Source of the DNA: an uncultured Clostridia bacterium
GTDB taxonomy: Bacteria > Bacillota > Clostridia > TANB77 > CAG-465
NCBI GenBank assembly: GCA_934130325.1
Contig: CAKOYA010000002.1
Span: 1-64,000, forward strand
DNA: 64,000 bases
Direction of reading: 5' to 3'
Part shown: piece by piece, positions 26,047 through 34,641 of the stretch
Layout: each line of letters starts with the position of its first letter
Position numbering within the stretch: the first letter of the stretch is position 1
Notes under the pieces: generated by a model
The model's database searches: none
What the model saw: only the letters and a program-made list of their open reading frames with translations
What the model was told of the DNA's origin: nothing
Translations under genes and position numbers: made by a program

Positions 26047-26781
26047 ATGAAAATAAATGAAATTGATTTTAAAGAAGTTTTAAAAAAAGAGGCATTAAAT
26101 ATAGGTTTAGAACTTACAAATGAACAATTACAAAAGTTTCAAAAATATAAAGAGTTATTATTGGAGTGGAATGAAAAAATGAATTTGACAGCTATAACAG
26201 ATGATTATGGCGTTATAATGAAACATTTTATTGATTGCTTAGAAGTAGTAAAATATATAGATGATGGGAGTAATATTATAGATATAGGCACTGGAGCAGG
26301 ATTTCCAGGAATAGTTATTTCAATATATTTTGAGAATAAAATAAGAATAACTTTACTTGATTCTTTAAATAAAAGACTAATATTTCTAAATGAAGTTAGA
26401 AATAAACTTAATTTAGTAAATGTTGAAATTATTCATTCAAGAGCAGAAGATTATATACAAAAAGATAATATACGTAGCGGATATGATGTAGTTGTATCAA
26501 GAGCTGTGGCTCCTTTGAATGTACTTTTAGAATATGACATTCCATATTTAAAAGTTGGAAAAAAGGCATTATTTTTAAAAGGTGACAATGTAAAAAATGA
26601 GATAGAGAATGCTAGTAATGCATTAAAAATTCTTAATTCTAAAATATATAATATATATGAATATAGTTACACAGTTGAAAGTGAAAAATATGATAGAAGT
26701 ATATTAGAAGTAATGAAGGTTAGTGAGGTAAACAAGAAGTATCCAAGAAATTATGGGAAAATAAAAAAACAGCCATTATAA
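26047..26781 (+). CDS. rsmG: 16S rRNA (guanine-N7)-methyltransferase RsmG
   Basis: RsmG methylates G527 of 16S rRNA using SAM. The 244-residue protein has a helical N-terminus (L-L-E-W-N-E-K-M-N-L-T-A-I), the SAM motif I-D-I-G-T-G-A-G-F-P-G (about 78-88) and V-V-S-R-A-V-A-P-L (about 148-156). It follows mnmG after 15 bp and ends at a terminator before parA. Confidence 0.95.
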   Translation: MKINEIDFKEVLKKEALNIGLELTNEQLQKFQKYKELLLEWNEKMNLTAITDDYGVIMKHFIDCLEVVKYIDDGSNIIDIGTGAGFPGIVISIYFENKIRITLLDSLNKRLIFLNEVRNKLNLVNVEIIHSRAEDYIQKDNIRSGYDVVVSRAVAPLNVLLEYDIPYLKVGKKALFLKGDNVKNEIENASNALKILNSKIYNIYEYSYTVESEKYDRSILEVMKVSEVNKKYPRNYGKIKKQPL

Positions 26782-26804
26782 AATAATTAAAATTATGTAA
26801 AAAC

Positions 26805-26850
26805 AAAAAAAGAGTAGATAAAAAATAAAATTTTGAATTTACTCTTTTTT
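26805..26850 (+). terminator. Terminator between rsmG and parA
   Basis: AAAAAAGAGTA (26805-26815) pairs with TACTCTTTTTT (26840-26850), followed by T. The loop is long and AT-rich. Confidence 0.7.
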
Positions 26851-26895
26851 TTTATTGCAAAATGTAATATAATATATTTACGAGGTGAAATTAAC

Positions 26896-27666
26896 GTGGC
26901 AAAAATTATATCAATTGCAAATCAAAAGGGTGGTGTAGGTAAAACTACTACTGCTGTTAATTTAAGTGCTTGTATAGCACAGAAGGGAAAAAAAGTATTA
27001 TTAATAGATATTGATCCTCAAGGTAACGCAACCAGTGGATTGGGAGTGGAAGCACATGAAGGTAAATCAATATATAATGTATTAGTTGAAGATTTAGATA
27101 TTTCAGAAACTTTACATAATACAATGCTTAAAAAACTAGATGTATGTCCAGCTAACATTAATTTAGCAGGAGCTGAAATCGAACTTGTGTCAATGGTTTC
27201 AAGGGAAACTAGATTAAAAGAAGCTATTGAGAGTGTAAAGGAAAATTATGATTATATTTTAATTGATTGTCCTCCATCGCTTGGGTTGATAACTTTAAAT
27301 GCTTTTACCGCATCTGATAGTGTACTTGTGCCTATACAGTGTGAGTATTACGCATTAGAAGGATTAGGTCAATTGGTAAATACGATAAAATTAGTGCAAA
27401 AGAGATTGAATAAGAATCTTGAAATAGAAGGAGTTGTCCTTACAATGTATGATTCTAGAACCAATCTTTCAACAGAAGTTGCAAATGAGGTTGAAAAGTA
27501 TTTTGGAAATAAAGTATTTCAAACTATAATTCCAAGAAATATTAGATTAAGTGAAGCACCATCTCATGCACTTCCTATATCATTATATGATCCAAATTCT
27601 AAGGGAGCTGAAAAATATAAAAAATTGGCTAGTGAAATAATTAAATTAAATGGAAAAGGGGTATAA
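26896..27666 (+). CDS. parA: Chromosome partitioning ATPase ParA/Soj
   Basis: Soj/ParA is the ATPase of origin segregation and, in Bacillus, a regulator of DnaA. The start chosen is GTG at 26896, 8 bases after GAGGTG; the longer frame from 26833 lies in the preceding terminator. The 256-residue product has the deviant Walker A Q-K-G-G-V-G-K-T-T-T (about 10-19), I-D-I-D-P-Q-G-N-A-T and D-Y-I-L-I-D-C-P-P-S. It is 3 bp before parB and close to oriC, as is typical. Confidence 0.95.
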   Translation: MAKIISIANQKGGVGKTTTAVNLSACIAQKGKKVLLIDIDPQGNATSGLGVEAHEGKSIYNVLVEDLDISETLHNTMLKKLDVCPANINLAGAEIELVSMVSRETRLKEAIESVKENYDYILIDCPPSLGLITLNAFTASDSVLVPIQCEYYALEGLGQLVNTIKLVQKRLNKNLEIEGVVLTMYDSRTNLSTEVANEVEKYFGNKVFQTIIPRNIRLSEAPSHALPISLYDPNSKGAEKYKKLASEIIKLNGKGV

Positions 27667-27669
27667 TTA

Positions 27670-28560
27670 ATGACTAAGACTAAAGGTTTAGGTAGAGGGT
27701 TAGATGCTTTCTTTGGCAATGATATAAAAGAGGTAGAAGAAATTGTACAGCCAAAGAAAGAAAAAAAATATAAAGAAATTGATAAAGTGGTAGAGTTAAA
27801 TATTACAGAAATAGAACCTATGCTTAATCAGCCAAGAAAAATTTTTGATAAAGAAAAATTAGACGAACTTGCTGATTCAATAAAAGAACACGGAGTTCTT
27901 CAACCAATTCTTGTGGTAAAAGATGAAAATGGGTATACTATTGTAGCTGGTGAAAGAAGATGGAGAGCAGCAAAAAAAGCAGGACTTAAAGAAATTCCAG
28001 CAATAATAAAGGATTATACTGATGGTAAAAAGAAACAAGTAGCTCTTATAGAAAATATACAAAGAGAAGATTTAAATATTGTAGAAATTGCAAGGGCAAT
28101 AAAGGAACTTATGGAGATTGATGGATACACTCAGTCAGAAGTTGCAAAAATTACTGGTAAATCACTTCCAACAGTTTCAAATATAACAAGGCTTTTGAAA
28201 TTACCAGATGAAATTTTGGAGTATATCTTAGATGGAAAACTTGTAGAAGGGCAAGCTAGGGCTTTACTAGCTATTGATAATAGAGATAAACAAATAGAAA
28301 TTGCCCAAAAAATTATTGAAAAGAAGCTTACTGTAAGAGAAGTAGAAAAATTAATTTATGGTGCTGAAGAATATACTAGAAAGGCAAATAAAAAACAACC
28401 TAAAACTGTGTATTATCAGAAAATAGAAGATAGTTTGAAAAATTACTTTGGATATAAAGTAAAAATTGATTCAAATAAGAAACATCAAAAACTTATCATT
28501 GAATATAACGATGAAGAGGGATTAAATAGTTTATTAGATAAACTAGATATAAAATTATAG
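27670..28560 (+). CDS. parB: Chromosome partitioning protein ParB/Spo0J
   Basis: ParB binds parS sites and spreads as a CTP-dependent clamp. The 296 residues contain the N-terminal G-L-G-R-G-L-D-A-F motif, the CTP-binding V-A-G-E-R-R-W-R-A-A (about 94-103) and E-N-I-Q-R-E-D-L-N (about 123-131) segments, a helix-turn-helix (Y-T-Q-S-E-V-A-K-I-T-G-K-S) and a C-terminal dimer domain. No complete parS site was found by eye in the window. Confidence 0.95.
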   Translation: MTKTKGLGRGLDAFFGNDIKEVEEIVQPKKEKKYKEIDKVVELNITEIEPMLNQPRKIFDKEKLDELADSIKEHGVLQPILVVKDENGYTIVAGERRWRAAKKAGLKEIPAIIKDYTDGKKKQVALIENIQREDLNIVEIARAIKELMEIDGYTQSEVAKITGKSLPTVSNITRLLKLPDEILEYILDGKLVEGQARALLAIDNRDKQIEIAQKIIEKKLTVREVEKLIYGAEEYTRKANKKQPKTVYYQKIEDSLKNYFGYKVKIDSNKKHQKLIIEYNDEEGLNSLLDKLDIKL

Positions 28561-28569
28561 GTGGGTAAT

Positions 28570-28998
28570 ATGGTAGAAAGAACAGGAAGGGCAATTATAT
28601 TTGATAAAAATGATAATATTATCTTTATTAAGAGAAAAAAATTTAATAAAGATATGTCTATAAATAAGATATATTATACATTTCCAGGTGGTCATTTAGA
28701 AGGAAATGAATCTTTTGAAGAGGCTGTAATTAGAGAAGTGTATGAAGAATTAAGCTTAAAAATATCAATAGATAAAGAGTTTGTACATTTATTTAATAAA
28801 GATTTAAAAAGAGACGAAATATTTTATATATCAAATATAATAGGCGGTGTATTGCATGCTGGTAATGGTCCTGAATTTCAAAATATAGATTATTTAAAAT
28901 ATGGAAAGTATGAAATAGTTAGCTTAAATAAAGGTGAATTAGGAAAATATAACATACTTCCTGTTGAGGTAAAGGAAAAAATATTAAAAGAATTATAA
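28570..28998 (+). CDS. NUDIX hydrolase
   Basis: The 142-residue protein has a complete NUDIX box: G-G-H-L-E-G-N-E-S-F-E-E-A-V followed by I-R-E-V-Y-E-E-L (about 43-64), so it should hydrolyse a nucleoside diphosphate derivative. The substrate is not evident. The ATG at 28570 fits the GGTGGG upstream better than the GTG at 28561. It follows parB directly and probably shares its transcript. Confidence 0.85.
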   Translation: MVERTGRAIIFDKNDNIIFIKRKKFNKDMSINKIYYTFPGGHLEGNESFEEAVIREVYEELSLKISIDKEFVHLFNKDLKRDEIFYISNIIGGVLHAGNGPEFQNIDYLKYGKYEIVSLNKGELGKYNILPVEVKEKILKEL

Positions 28999-29016
28999 AA
29001 ACTCTATATAAAAGTA

Positions 29017-29044
29017 TTGACAAAAGAAAAAAAACTGATATAAT
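29017..29044 (+). promoter_or_regulatory. Promoter of the tRNA-Ser pair
   Basis: TTGACA (29017-29022) and TATAAT (29039-29044) are 16 bases apart, 20 bases before the first tRNA. Confidence 0.85.
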
Positions 29045-29064
29045 AAATATTGTATTAGTTTGTT

Positions 29065-29153
29065 GGAAGCGTGTCCGAGTGGTTTAAGGAGTCAGTCTTG
29101 AAAACTGATGATGTCGCAAGGCACCGTGGGTTCGAATCCTACCGCTTCCGCCA
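29065..29153 (+). tRNA. tRNA-Ser (anticodon TGA)
   Basis: The acceptor GGAAGCG (29065-29071) pairs with CGCTTCC (29143-29149), followed by G and an encoded CCA. The anticodon loop reads CTTGAAA, giving TGA. The long variable arm (GATGTCGCAAGGCACC region) is typical of class II serine tRNAs, and the T-loop GTTCGAATC is intact. Confidence 0.96.
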
Positions 29154-29195
29154 ATTTTAGAGCGGAAATATATAATTTCCGTTCTTGCAGTATAT

Positions 29196-29285
29196 GGAGA
29201 CGTACCCAAGTGGTGAAGGGGAATGTTTGCTAAACATTTAGGGTCCGCAAGGGCCGCGGAGGTTCGAACCCTCTCGTCTCCGCCA
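29196..29285 (+). tRNA. tRNA-Ser (anticodon GCT)
   Basis: The acceptor GGAGACG (29196-29202) pairs with CGTCTCC (29275-29281), then G and encoded CCA. The anticodon loop TTGCTAA gives GCT, reading AGC/AGU. The long variable arm (GGGTCCGCAAGGGCC) and the T-loop GTTCGAACC are present. The 42-bp spacer after the first tRNA has a small hairpin around ATTTCCG. Confidence 0.96.
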
Positions 29286-29300
29286 AAGATAATGTTGGAG

Positions 29301-29327
29301 AAAACGTTGATTATTCAACGTTTTTTT
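29301..29327 (+). terminator. Terminator after the tRNA genes
   Basis: AAAACGTTGA (29301-29310) pairs with TCAACGTTTT (29315-29324) around TTAT, followed by TTT. Confidence 0.85.
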
Positions 29328-29462
29328 CTTTGCGCTAAAAAATGTGTAACATATACTAATGTTTTCTAAAATCGATATTTTACTTGTTTTTGAAGGATAA
29401 CTGTGATATAATGACCGAGGAAATATTTGTTACTCTAAAAATAATTTAAGGAGGAGATTTTA

Positions 29463-31364
29463 ATGTTAAACGAAACCATTACTAAGGATTTGGTGGTATT
29501 TGATAATGCGTGGGGAAAAATAAATATTCCAGCCGCATTTTGTAAAATTTTGTATCATCCTGCAGTTCAGGCGTTAAAGTTTAAAAAACAACTAGGAATG
29601 ATTGTAAGAAATCCAAGTTTTTCGGGCGGACATCACACACGGTATGATCATGCTATAGGAGTTTATTATGTTGCTACCAAACTTATAGAATCGTGTAAGA
29701 AAAGATTTAAAGGATTTTTTGAAATCACTAAAAAGGAGGAAAATGCTTTTTATTTGAGTGCCTTGCTTCATGATCTTGGGCATAAAAGTGGTTCACATGC
29801 ATTTGAGAGATTTACAAATGTGAGTCATGAAGTTGAAACTTACAATGCAATCTTGAAAATGGAGTCCGATATAGATGAAATATTTGGACAGGGAACATGT
29901 TATTATATACTTGAAATTCTAAACGATAAAAACAAGATAAAAAAAGAGACAGCATTGAGGGAAAGTAATAAGATAGATTTACTTTTTATTCTGTCTGAAC
30001 TTATGGTTGGATCTGTCGATATTGATAGAATTGACTATATAATAAGGGATTATTTAAATATATATGGTAAGAAGAAAGATTTTTCCATTTTATTTGAGCA
30101 TATGGAACTAGAACTTGTAAATAATCGTCCTAAAATTGTTTTTAATGAGTCTGCTCTGGGAATTTTAGAAGATTATCTAATTACGAGATTTAGACTATAT
30201 AACGATGTGCATTTTCATCCAAATGCGATAATTCAAGACGAATATTTTAAAAATTTTGTTTTGTCACATTATGAACCCAAAAATATAGATTTATATTTTA
30301 CAGAAACGAATCTTAATTACGAAATTTCTAATGTTGATGTGAATGAAAAGCGTTTTGTTGATATACTAGATTATGGAGATTTTTCTTCAATAGTATACAA
30401 AAAGTTTGAATCCAAAAAAGAAGCGGATATATTTTGGATTAAGCTTTCTACATTGATAGATACAAATAATTTATCCTATTGTGGATATTTGGAAAGGAAG
30501 ATTACAATCTACGATAAAGAAAAAAACTGTATCTTGTTAAAGTCTGGATGTGAAATATTTGATATCACGTCAATTTCTAAGATAATAAAAGATAAAATAA
30601 CACAAAATACAATATGTATTTTTGTAGATATGGTTATACTTCAAGAAACTTTATTAAATAATTGTAAAGGTTTGAATTCAGAAGAGATCTGTAATAGATT
30701 ATCCCTTGTTAATTCACTTTTTTCAAAATCAGATAAAGAAGTAGAATATAAGTTTACTTTAAAATGTCAAGAAAATCAAGAATGGAAAGTGGCGGAAAGT
30801 GTTGTATCCAAGCTTTTTAATAAATATTCAAATATTGCTACAAAAACATCTGAGCATGTCAACAATGATGTATATTATTATGTTCCTGGAGTTTTTGATG
30901 CGAAAAATGGTTCTGTAAGAATTAGATATGTTGATGGTATGATAAAACCTACTATAAAATTTAATTTAAAAGATGAGACTTCAATAACCAAACGTGACGA
31001 ACATAATTTTGAGAATATATCTGAGGCTGAATTTTTGAATGTAGCAAATGATATTTTGAATAAAAAAGGATTTAACGTTGATTTTAATAAGAAAGTGTCT
31101 ATATTGAAAATAGAAACTATAAGACAGTTATATACTATTCATATTAAAAATTCTATCATTGAACTGGCCTTAGATAAATGTTTATATGTAAGCGATAAAC
31201 GTGGTAGAAGAAAGTTTGATTTTATGATAGAAGTAGAATTTAAAGAAGGAGAAATTTTGGAGTTTTGGAAATTTGTAAATGAGTTAAAGGAAGTATTAGG
31301 GAAAGAAAACATCCTACCATGTACAGAATCAAAGCTTGCAAGAGCTACTAAAGGATTGGAATAA
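29463..31364 (+). CDS. HD (SAMHD1/dGTPase-like) phosphohydrolase fused to a C-terminal CYTH domain
   Basis: This is a 633-residue two-domain protein. The N-terminal part has SAMHD1-type HD motifs: H-H-T-R-Y-D-H (57-63), the catalytic H-D in L-L-H-D-L-G-H (101-107) and the late Asp in S-V-D-I-D-R-I-D-Y-I-I-R-D (184-196). From about residue 425 a CYTH/triphosphate tunnel domain follows, with the E-V-E-Y-K signature (426-430), R-I-R, K-P-T-I-K-F and I-E-V-E-F. HD proteins of this type hydrolyse dNTPs or phosphoesters, and CYTH proteins bind or hydrolyse triphosphates or make cyclic nucleotides. It has its own promoter (TTGTTT 29384, TATAAT 29407) and a GGAGGAG ribosome site, directly after a tRNA cluster. 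The function of the fusion is unknown. Confidence 0.78.
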   Translation: MLNETITKDLVVFDNAWGKINIPAAFCKILYHPAVQALKFKKQLGMIVRNPSFSGGHHTRYDHAIGVYYVATKLIESCKKRFKGFFEITKKEENAFYLSALLHDLGHKSGSHAFERFTNVSHEVETYNAILKMESDIDEIFGQGTCYYILEILNDKNKIKKETALRESNKIDLLFILSELMVGSVDIDRIDYIIRDYLNIYGKKKDFSILFEHMELELVNNRPKIVFNESALGILEDYLITRFRLYNDVHFHPNAIIQDEYFKNFVLSHYEPKNIDLYFTETNLNYEISNVDVNEKRFVDILDYGDFSSIVYKKFESKKEADIFWIKLSTLIDTNNLSYCGYLERKITIYDKEKNCILLKSGCEIFDITSISKIIKDKITQNTICIFVDMVILQETLLNNCKGLNSEEICNRLSLVNSLFSKSDKEVEYKFTLKCQENQEWKVAESVVSKLFNKYSNIATKTSEHVNNDVYYYVPGVFDAKNGSVRIRYVDGMIKPTIKFNLKDETSITKRDEHNFENISEAEFLNVANDILNKKGFNVDFNKKVSILKIETIRQLYTIHIKNSIIELALDKCLYVSDKRGRRKFDFMIEVEFKEGEILEFWKFVNELKEVLGKENILPCTESKLARATKGLE

Positions 31365-31374
31365 AAATATTTTT

Positions 31375-31415
31375 AACTGCTAAAAAAGAGCAAAATTGTA
31401 TCTTTTTTGGCAGTT
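31375..31415 (+). terminator. Terminator after the HD-CYTH gene
   Basis: AACTGCTAAAAAAGA (31375-31389) pairs with TCTTTTTTGGCAGTT (31401-31415) with one G-U pair, followed by TTC. Confidence 0.75.
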
Positions 31416-31478
31416 TTCTATGCTTAAAATTAACTAATATAACAAATATATAATATAATATAGGGAGGTGAATAATTT

Positions 31479-32114
31479 ATGAATTTAAAAGAATTTGGGG
31501 ATTGGGCATTAAGAGAAGTTAGTGTAGCAAATCCACCTCCTAATTATAAGTATAAGGGTGAATGTGTAAGTTTAATTCAGCAATTATTATATCGTGTATT
31601 AAACATACCTTTTAAGGCAAGGGGAAATGCAAAAGATTGGGCAACTAATGCAGACGTTCTTAAATATTTTAATAAACTATCATCTGATACAAGGTTAAAA
31701 AAAGGTGATATTTTAGTTTATGGAAGCAATTATGGCGGAGGGTATGGACACTTAGGATTTATTGATGCTAATGGAAAGTATTTTGATCAAAATGGTATAA
31801 ATCTAAGAAAAGTTGGCTATAGAGATAATCCTTTTAATGGATATATATGTGTATTAAGAAGTAAAGAAAATATGAGAATTGATGATATCAATGAATTTTG
31901 GGTTAGAGTTGATAAACCTGAAGCAAATGTAAGGGTAGAACCTAATACTACCTCAAACATTGTGATACAACCTGGAGGATTAGATTGTCTAAAAAATGGT
32001 GATAAATTTAAAGCAATTGGAATAGTAGACGGTGAAAGTATAAATGGAAATAATAAATGGTATCAATCAGCTAAAGGAAATTATGTATGGTCATATGGAT
32101 TAACTAAGATTTAA
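31479..32114 (+). CDS. CHAP-domain amidase with SH3-like C-terminus, no signal peptide
   Basis: This 211-residue protein has an N-terminal CHAP (NlpC-type) fold with the probable nucleophile in G-E-C-V-S-L (Cys 29) and the His in G-Y-G-H-L-G-F (His 91), and a C-terminal bacterial SH3-like domain (about 140-210, N-V-R-V-E-P). The arrangement is that of phage endolysins and bacteriocin-type peptidoglycan hydrolases. There is no N-terminal secretion signal, so it would need lysis or another export route. It is a single-gene unit between two terminators, with GGGAGGTG upstream. Confidence 0.75.
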   Translation: MNLKEFGDWALREVSVANPPPNYKYKGECVSLIQQLLYRVLNIPFKARGNAKDWATNADVLKYFNKLSSDTRLKKGDILVYGSNYGGGYGHLGFIDANGKYFDQNGINLRKVGYRDNPFNGYICVLRSKENMRIDDINEFWVRVDKPEANVRVEPNTTSNIVIQPGGLDCLKNGDKFKAIGIVDGESINGNNKWYQSAKGNYVWSYGLTKI

Positions 32115-32120
32115 ATTAAT

Positions 32121-32167
32121 AAAGTAAAAGGAATGGTTATGTTATATAAACTCATTCCTTTTACTTT
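32121..32167. terminator. Bidirectional terminator between converging genes
   Basis: AAAGTAAAAGGAATG (32121-32135) and CATTCCTTTTACTTT (32153-32167) form a perfect 15-bp stem. It serves the CHAP gene (plus) and the HdeD-like gene (minus). Confidence 0.85.
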
Positions 32168-32701
32168 TTATAATTTTAATATGAATATTGATTCAATTAT
32201 ATTCATTAGTTCTGAAATTAATAACATTATACCACAAACTTTTCCTACTGTTATAAGGGTTGCAAATGGATTTAATATTATAATTAATCCGATGATAAAT
32301 GTTATAATGGATATAATTACTATAGCTTTCCAGCTAGTATTTGAAATTCCTTTTATGTTAAATGCAATTTGCAATTTTATAATACTTTCAATTATAATCC
32401 AAGCACCTATAACCCAAGTTAAAATAGTGTTAATTGTTTGAGCATTTATAATTATTACTATACCTAAAATTGTAGTTATAACTCCAATAATTAACTTAAA
32501 ACTAAATGCTTTAATTTCTTGTGGACTAGTAAAATAAGTAATAAGTTCAACTAAACCTGTAATACCAACAATTATACCAATTATTATTGTTATAGCATTA
32601 AATGATGTAGTAGGGTCAATTATTAAAAATATTGAAAGAACAATTAATGCAAGTGATATTAAAATATTATATCTATTATATTTTTTTATATAATTTTCCA
32701 T
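32168..32701 (-). CDS. HdeD-family (DUF308) membrane protein
   Basis: The 177-residue product is almost entirely hydrophobic, with six membrane segments arranged as three repeated helical hairpins (for example I-I-I-G-I-I-V-G-I-T-G-L-V-E-L), the HdeD/DUF308 pattern. The Escherichia coli protein is linked to acid resistance; the role here is unknown. The start at 32701 has AGGAGG 8 bases upstream and is preferred to the longer frame to 32737. Confidence 0.8.
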   Translation of the reverse strand: MENYIKKYNRYNILISLALIVLSIFLIIDPTTSFNAITIIIGIIVGITGLVELITYFTSPQEIKAFSFKLIIGVITTILGIVIIINAQTINTILTWVIGAWIIIESIIKLQIAFNIKGISNTSWKAIVIISIITFIIGLIIILNPFATLITVGKVCGIMLLISELMNIIESIFILKL

Positions 32702-32785
32702 AAATTTACCTCCTTTTACAAAATTAGTATAACACAAAAATATGTAAATGTTAATAATAAAATCAATTTTTAATATAATTAATAT

Positions 32786-33520
32786 ATGAAATATAATTTA
32801 GCCTTAAAAATATTAATTATAGTGAGTTTAATTGGTGGTATAAGTAGCTTTATAGGTGGAATTATTAGTTGCATTTTTAGTATAAAAAATAAAAAAGTTA
32901 TTGCCTTGCTATATGAGTTAACAGCTGGGATAATGACATCTATTGTATGTTTTGATGTTATACCTGAAAGTATTAATATTTCTGGAAGTTTAATAACAAT
33001 TGTAGGTATATCAATCGGAATAGGATTTGTATATTTTTGCTACTTATATGAAGAAAAGTTAAAATTTAATAAAAGTATTAAAGTATTAAGCGAAACATCA
33101 ATAATGATTATGTTTTGTATGACTTTTCATAACTTTTTAGAAGGCGTAGCTATTGGATCATCTTTTTGTTATTCTTTTTCATTAGGAGTATCTGTTTTAA
33201 TTTCCATGATATTACATGATATACCAGAGGGAATAATTGTGGGGATAGTAACAAAAATTAAGAGTGAAAATAATTTAAAGGCACTAAAGAGTTCATTTTT
33301 TTCAGGATTTTTAACCGGTTTGGGGGCTTTTTTAGGATATTTATTAGGTAAAATAAATAATATATATATATCATTTTGTTTATCAATTGCTGCTGGTTGT
33401 ATGTTGTATATTGTTTCTTGTGATTTAATACCAAATTCTAAATTTCTTACAAAAGATAAAAAAGTGTATTTAGCATATGTATTTGGGATATTAACAGGAT
33501 TAATAATAATTAAAATATAA
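32786..33520 (+). CDS. ZIP-family metal transporter
   Basis: The 244-residue membrane protein has about eight segments and the two ZIP metal-site helices: F-H-N-F-L-E-G-V-A-I-G (about 114-124) and L-H-D-I-P-E-G-I-I-V-G (about 143-153), the ZupT/YwnJ type that imports Zn2+ or other divalent ions. There is no ribosome site. TATAAT at 32774-32779 lies only 6 bases before the ATG, so transcription would start at about the first codon and the message may be leaderless. Confidence 0.85.
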   Translation: MKYNLALKILIIVSLIGGISSFIGGIISCIFSIKNKKVIALLYELTAGIMTSIVCFDVIPESINISGSLITIVGISIGIGFVYFCYLYEEKLKFNKSIKVLSETSIMIMFCMTFHNFLEGVAIGSSFCYSFSLGVSVLISMILHDIPEGIIVGIVTKIKSENNLKALKSSFFSGFLTGLGAFLGYLLGKINNIYISFCLSIAAGCMLYIVSCDLIPNSKFLTKDKKVYLAYVFGILTGLIIIKI

Positions 33521-33700
33521 AAAAATATATTATTAGTTTTATTGCAAATGTTAATTTATGTGCTTTTTAGGTATTTTTTAAAAATTTAAGCAAATATTAG
33601 TAATGTGTAAAACTTGTTAATATTATGTATATTTAATTGACTTTAAAGATTAAATATGATAATATATTTTTGGAAAAATTTAGGTAAAGGATAGATATGT

Positions 33701-34156
33701 ATGAAAAAAATATTGTTTATTTGTACTGGGAATATATGTCGTAGTCCTATGGCAGAACATTATATGCAACAACAAGTAATTAATTTGAATAAAGAAAATG
33801 ATTATTTAATTGACTCGTGTGGAATATATGCAAGCACTGGAGAAACTGCTACTAATAATGCCATTACTGCTATAAAAGATTACGGAGTGAATATGAGTAA
33901 TCACAGGGCAAAAAGTATTTATGATATTAATTTATCTGAATATGACTTAATTATTACTCTTACTGAAAAACATAAAGATATTTTGCTAAGATTATTTCCT
34001 AATGAAAGAAATAAGATATATACATTAAAAGAGTATGTTGAGCCTAATATAAAATATAAGGATATTGATGATCCTTGGGGATATGGTTTGAGTGTATATA
34101 AATCCTGTGCCAAAGAAATTGTGGAATATGTGGATAAATTATTAGAAAAATATTAA
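33701..34156 (+). CDS. Low-molecular-weight protein-tyrosine-phosphatase family protein
   Basis: The 151-residue protein starts with the P-loop C-T-G-N-I-C-R-S (residues 8-15) and ends with the general-acid D-D-P-W-G-Y (about 126-131). Members dephosphorylate phosphotyrosine or, in the YwlE type, phosphoarginine. The YwlE class fits this neighbourhood, since rpiB follows (ywlE-ywlF in Bacillus), but the Thr or Ile that separates them sits in C-T-G-N-I-C: the Thr is present. It is 14 bp before rpiB. Confidence 0.85.
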   Translation: MKKILFICTGNICRSPMAEHYMQQQVINLNKENDYLIDSCGIYASTGETATNNAITAIKDYGVNMSNHRAKSIYDINLSEYDLIITLTEKHKDILLRLFPNERNKIYTLKEYVEPNIKYKDIDDPWGYGLSVYKSCAKEIVEYVDKLLEKY

Positions 34157-34170
34157 AGGATGTAGATAAA

Positions 34171-34641
34171 ATGATAGTAATAGGTTCTGATCATGCAGGT
34201 ATAGAATTAAAAGATAAAATTATTGGTTATTTAGAAAGAGAACATATTAATTATTTGGATGTTATGAGTGGTAAGCATCAGGAAAACGACGACTATCCTG
34301 ATGTTGCTAAAAGTATATGTATGGAAGTTTTAAAAAATAGTAGTAATTTAGGAATTGCAATCTGTGGTACTGGAATAGGTATATCAATTGCTTGCAATAA
34401 GATAAGGGGAATAAGAGCAGCTAATTGTACAGATGAAATTATGGCAGAAATGTCTAAAAGACATAATAATGCAAATGTTTTAGCTCTGGGAGCTAGATTG
34501 AAATTTGCTGAAAAATTTAATAATGTAGAAAGAATAGTGGATTCATTTTTGAATACTTTTTTTGAAGGCGGTAGGCATGAAGTAAGATTAGAAAAGATTA
34601 AGTCTTTAGAAGGTGATAGTAAATATGGCAGCAGTATATAG
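34171..34641 (+). CDS. rpiB: Ribose-5-phosphate isomerase B
   Basis: RpiB interconverts ribose-5-P and ribulose-5-P. The 156 residues show the S-D-H-A-G-I-E-L-K start (6-14), the active-site C-G-T-G-I-G-I-S-I-A (about 67-76) and K-I-R-G-I-R-A-A. The end overlaps the next gene by 17 bases. In Firmicutes the order phosphatase-rpiB-(other) near cell-wall genes is common. Confidence 0.93.
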   Translation: MIVIGSDHAGIELKDKIIGYLEREHINYLDVMSGKHQENDDYPDVAKSICMEVLKNSSNLGIAICGTGIGISIACNKIRGIRAANCTDEIMAEMSKRHNNANVLALGARLKFAEKFNNVERIVDSFLNTFFEGGRHEVRLEKIKSLEGDSKYGSSI

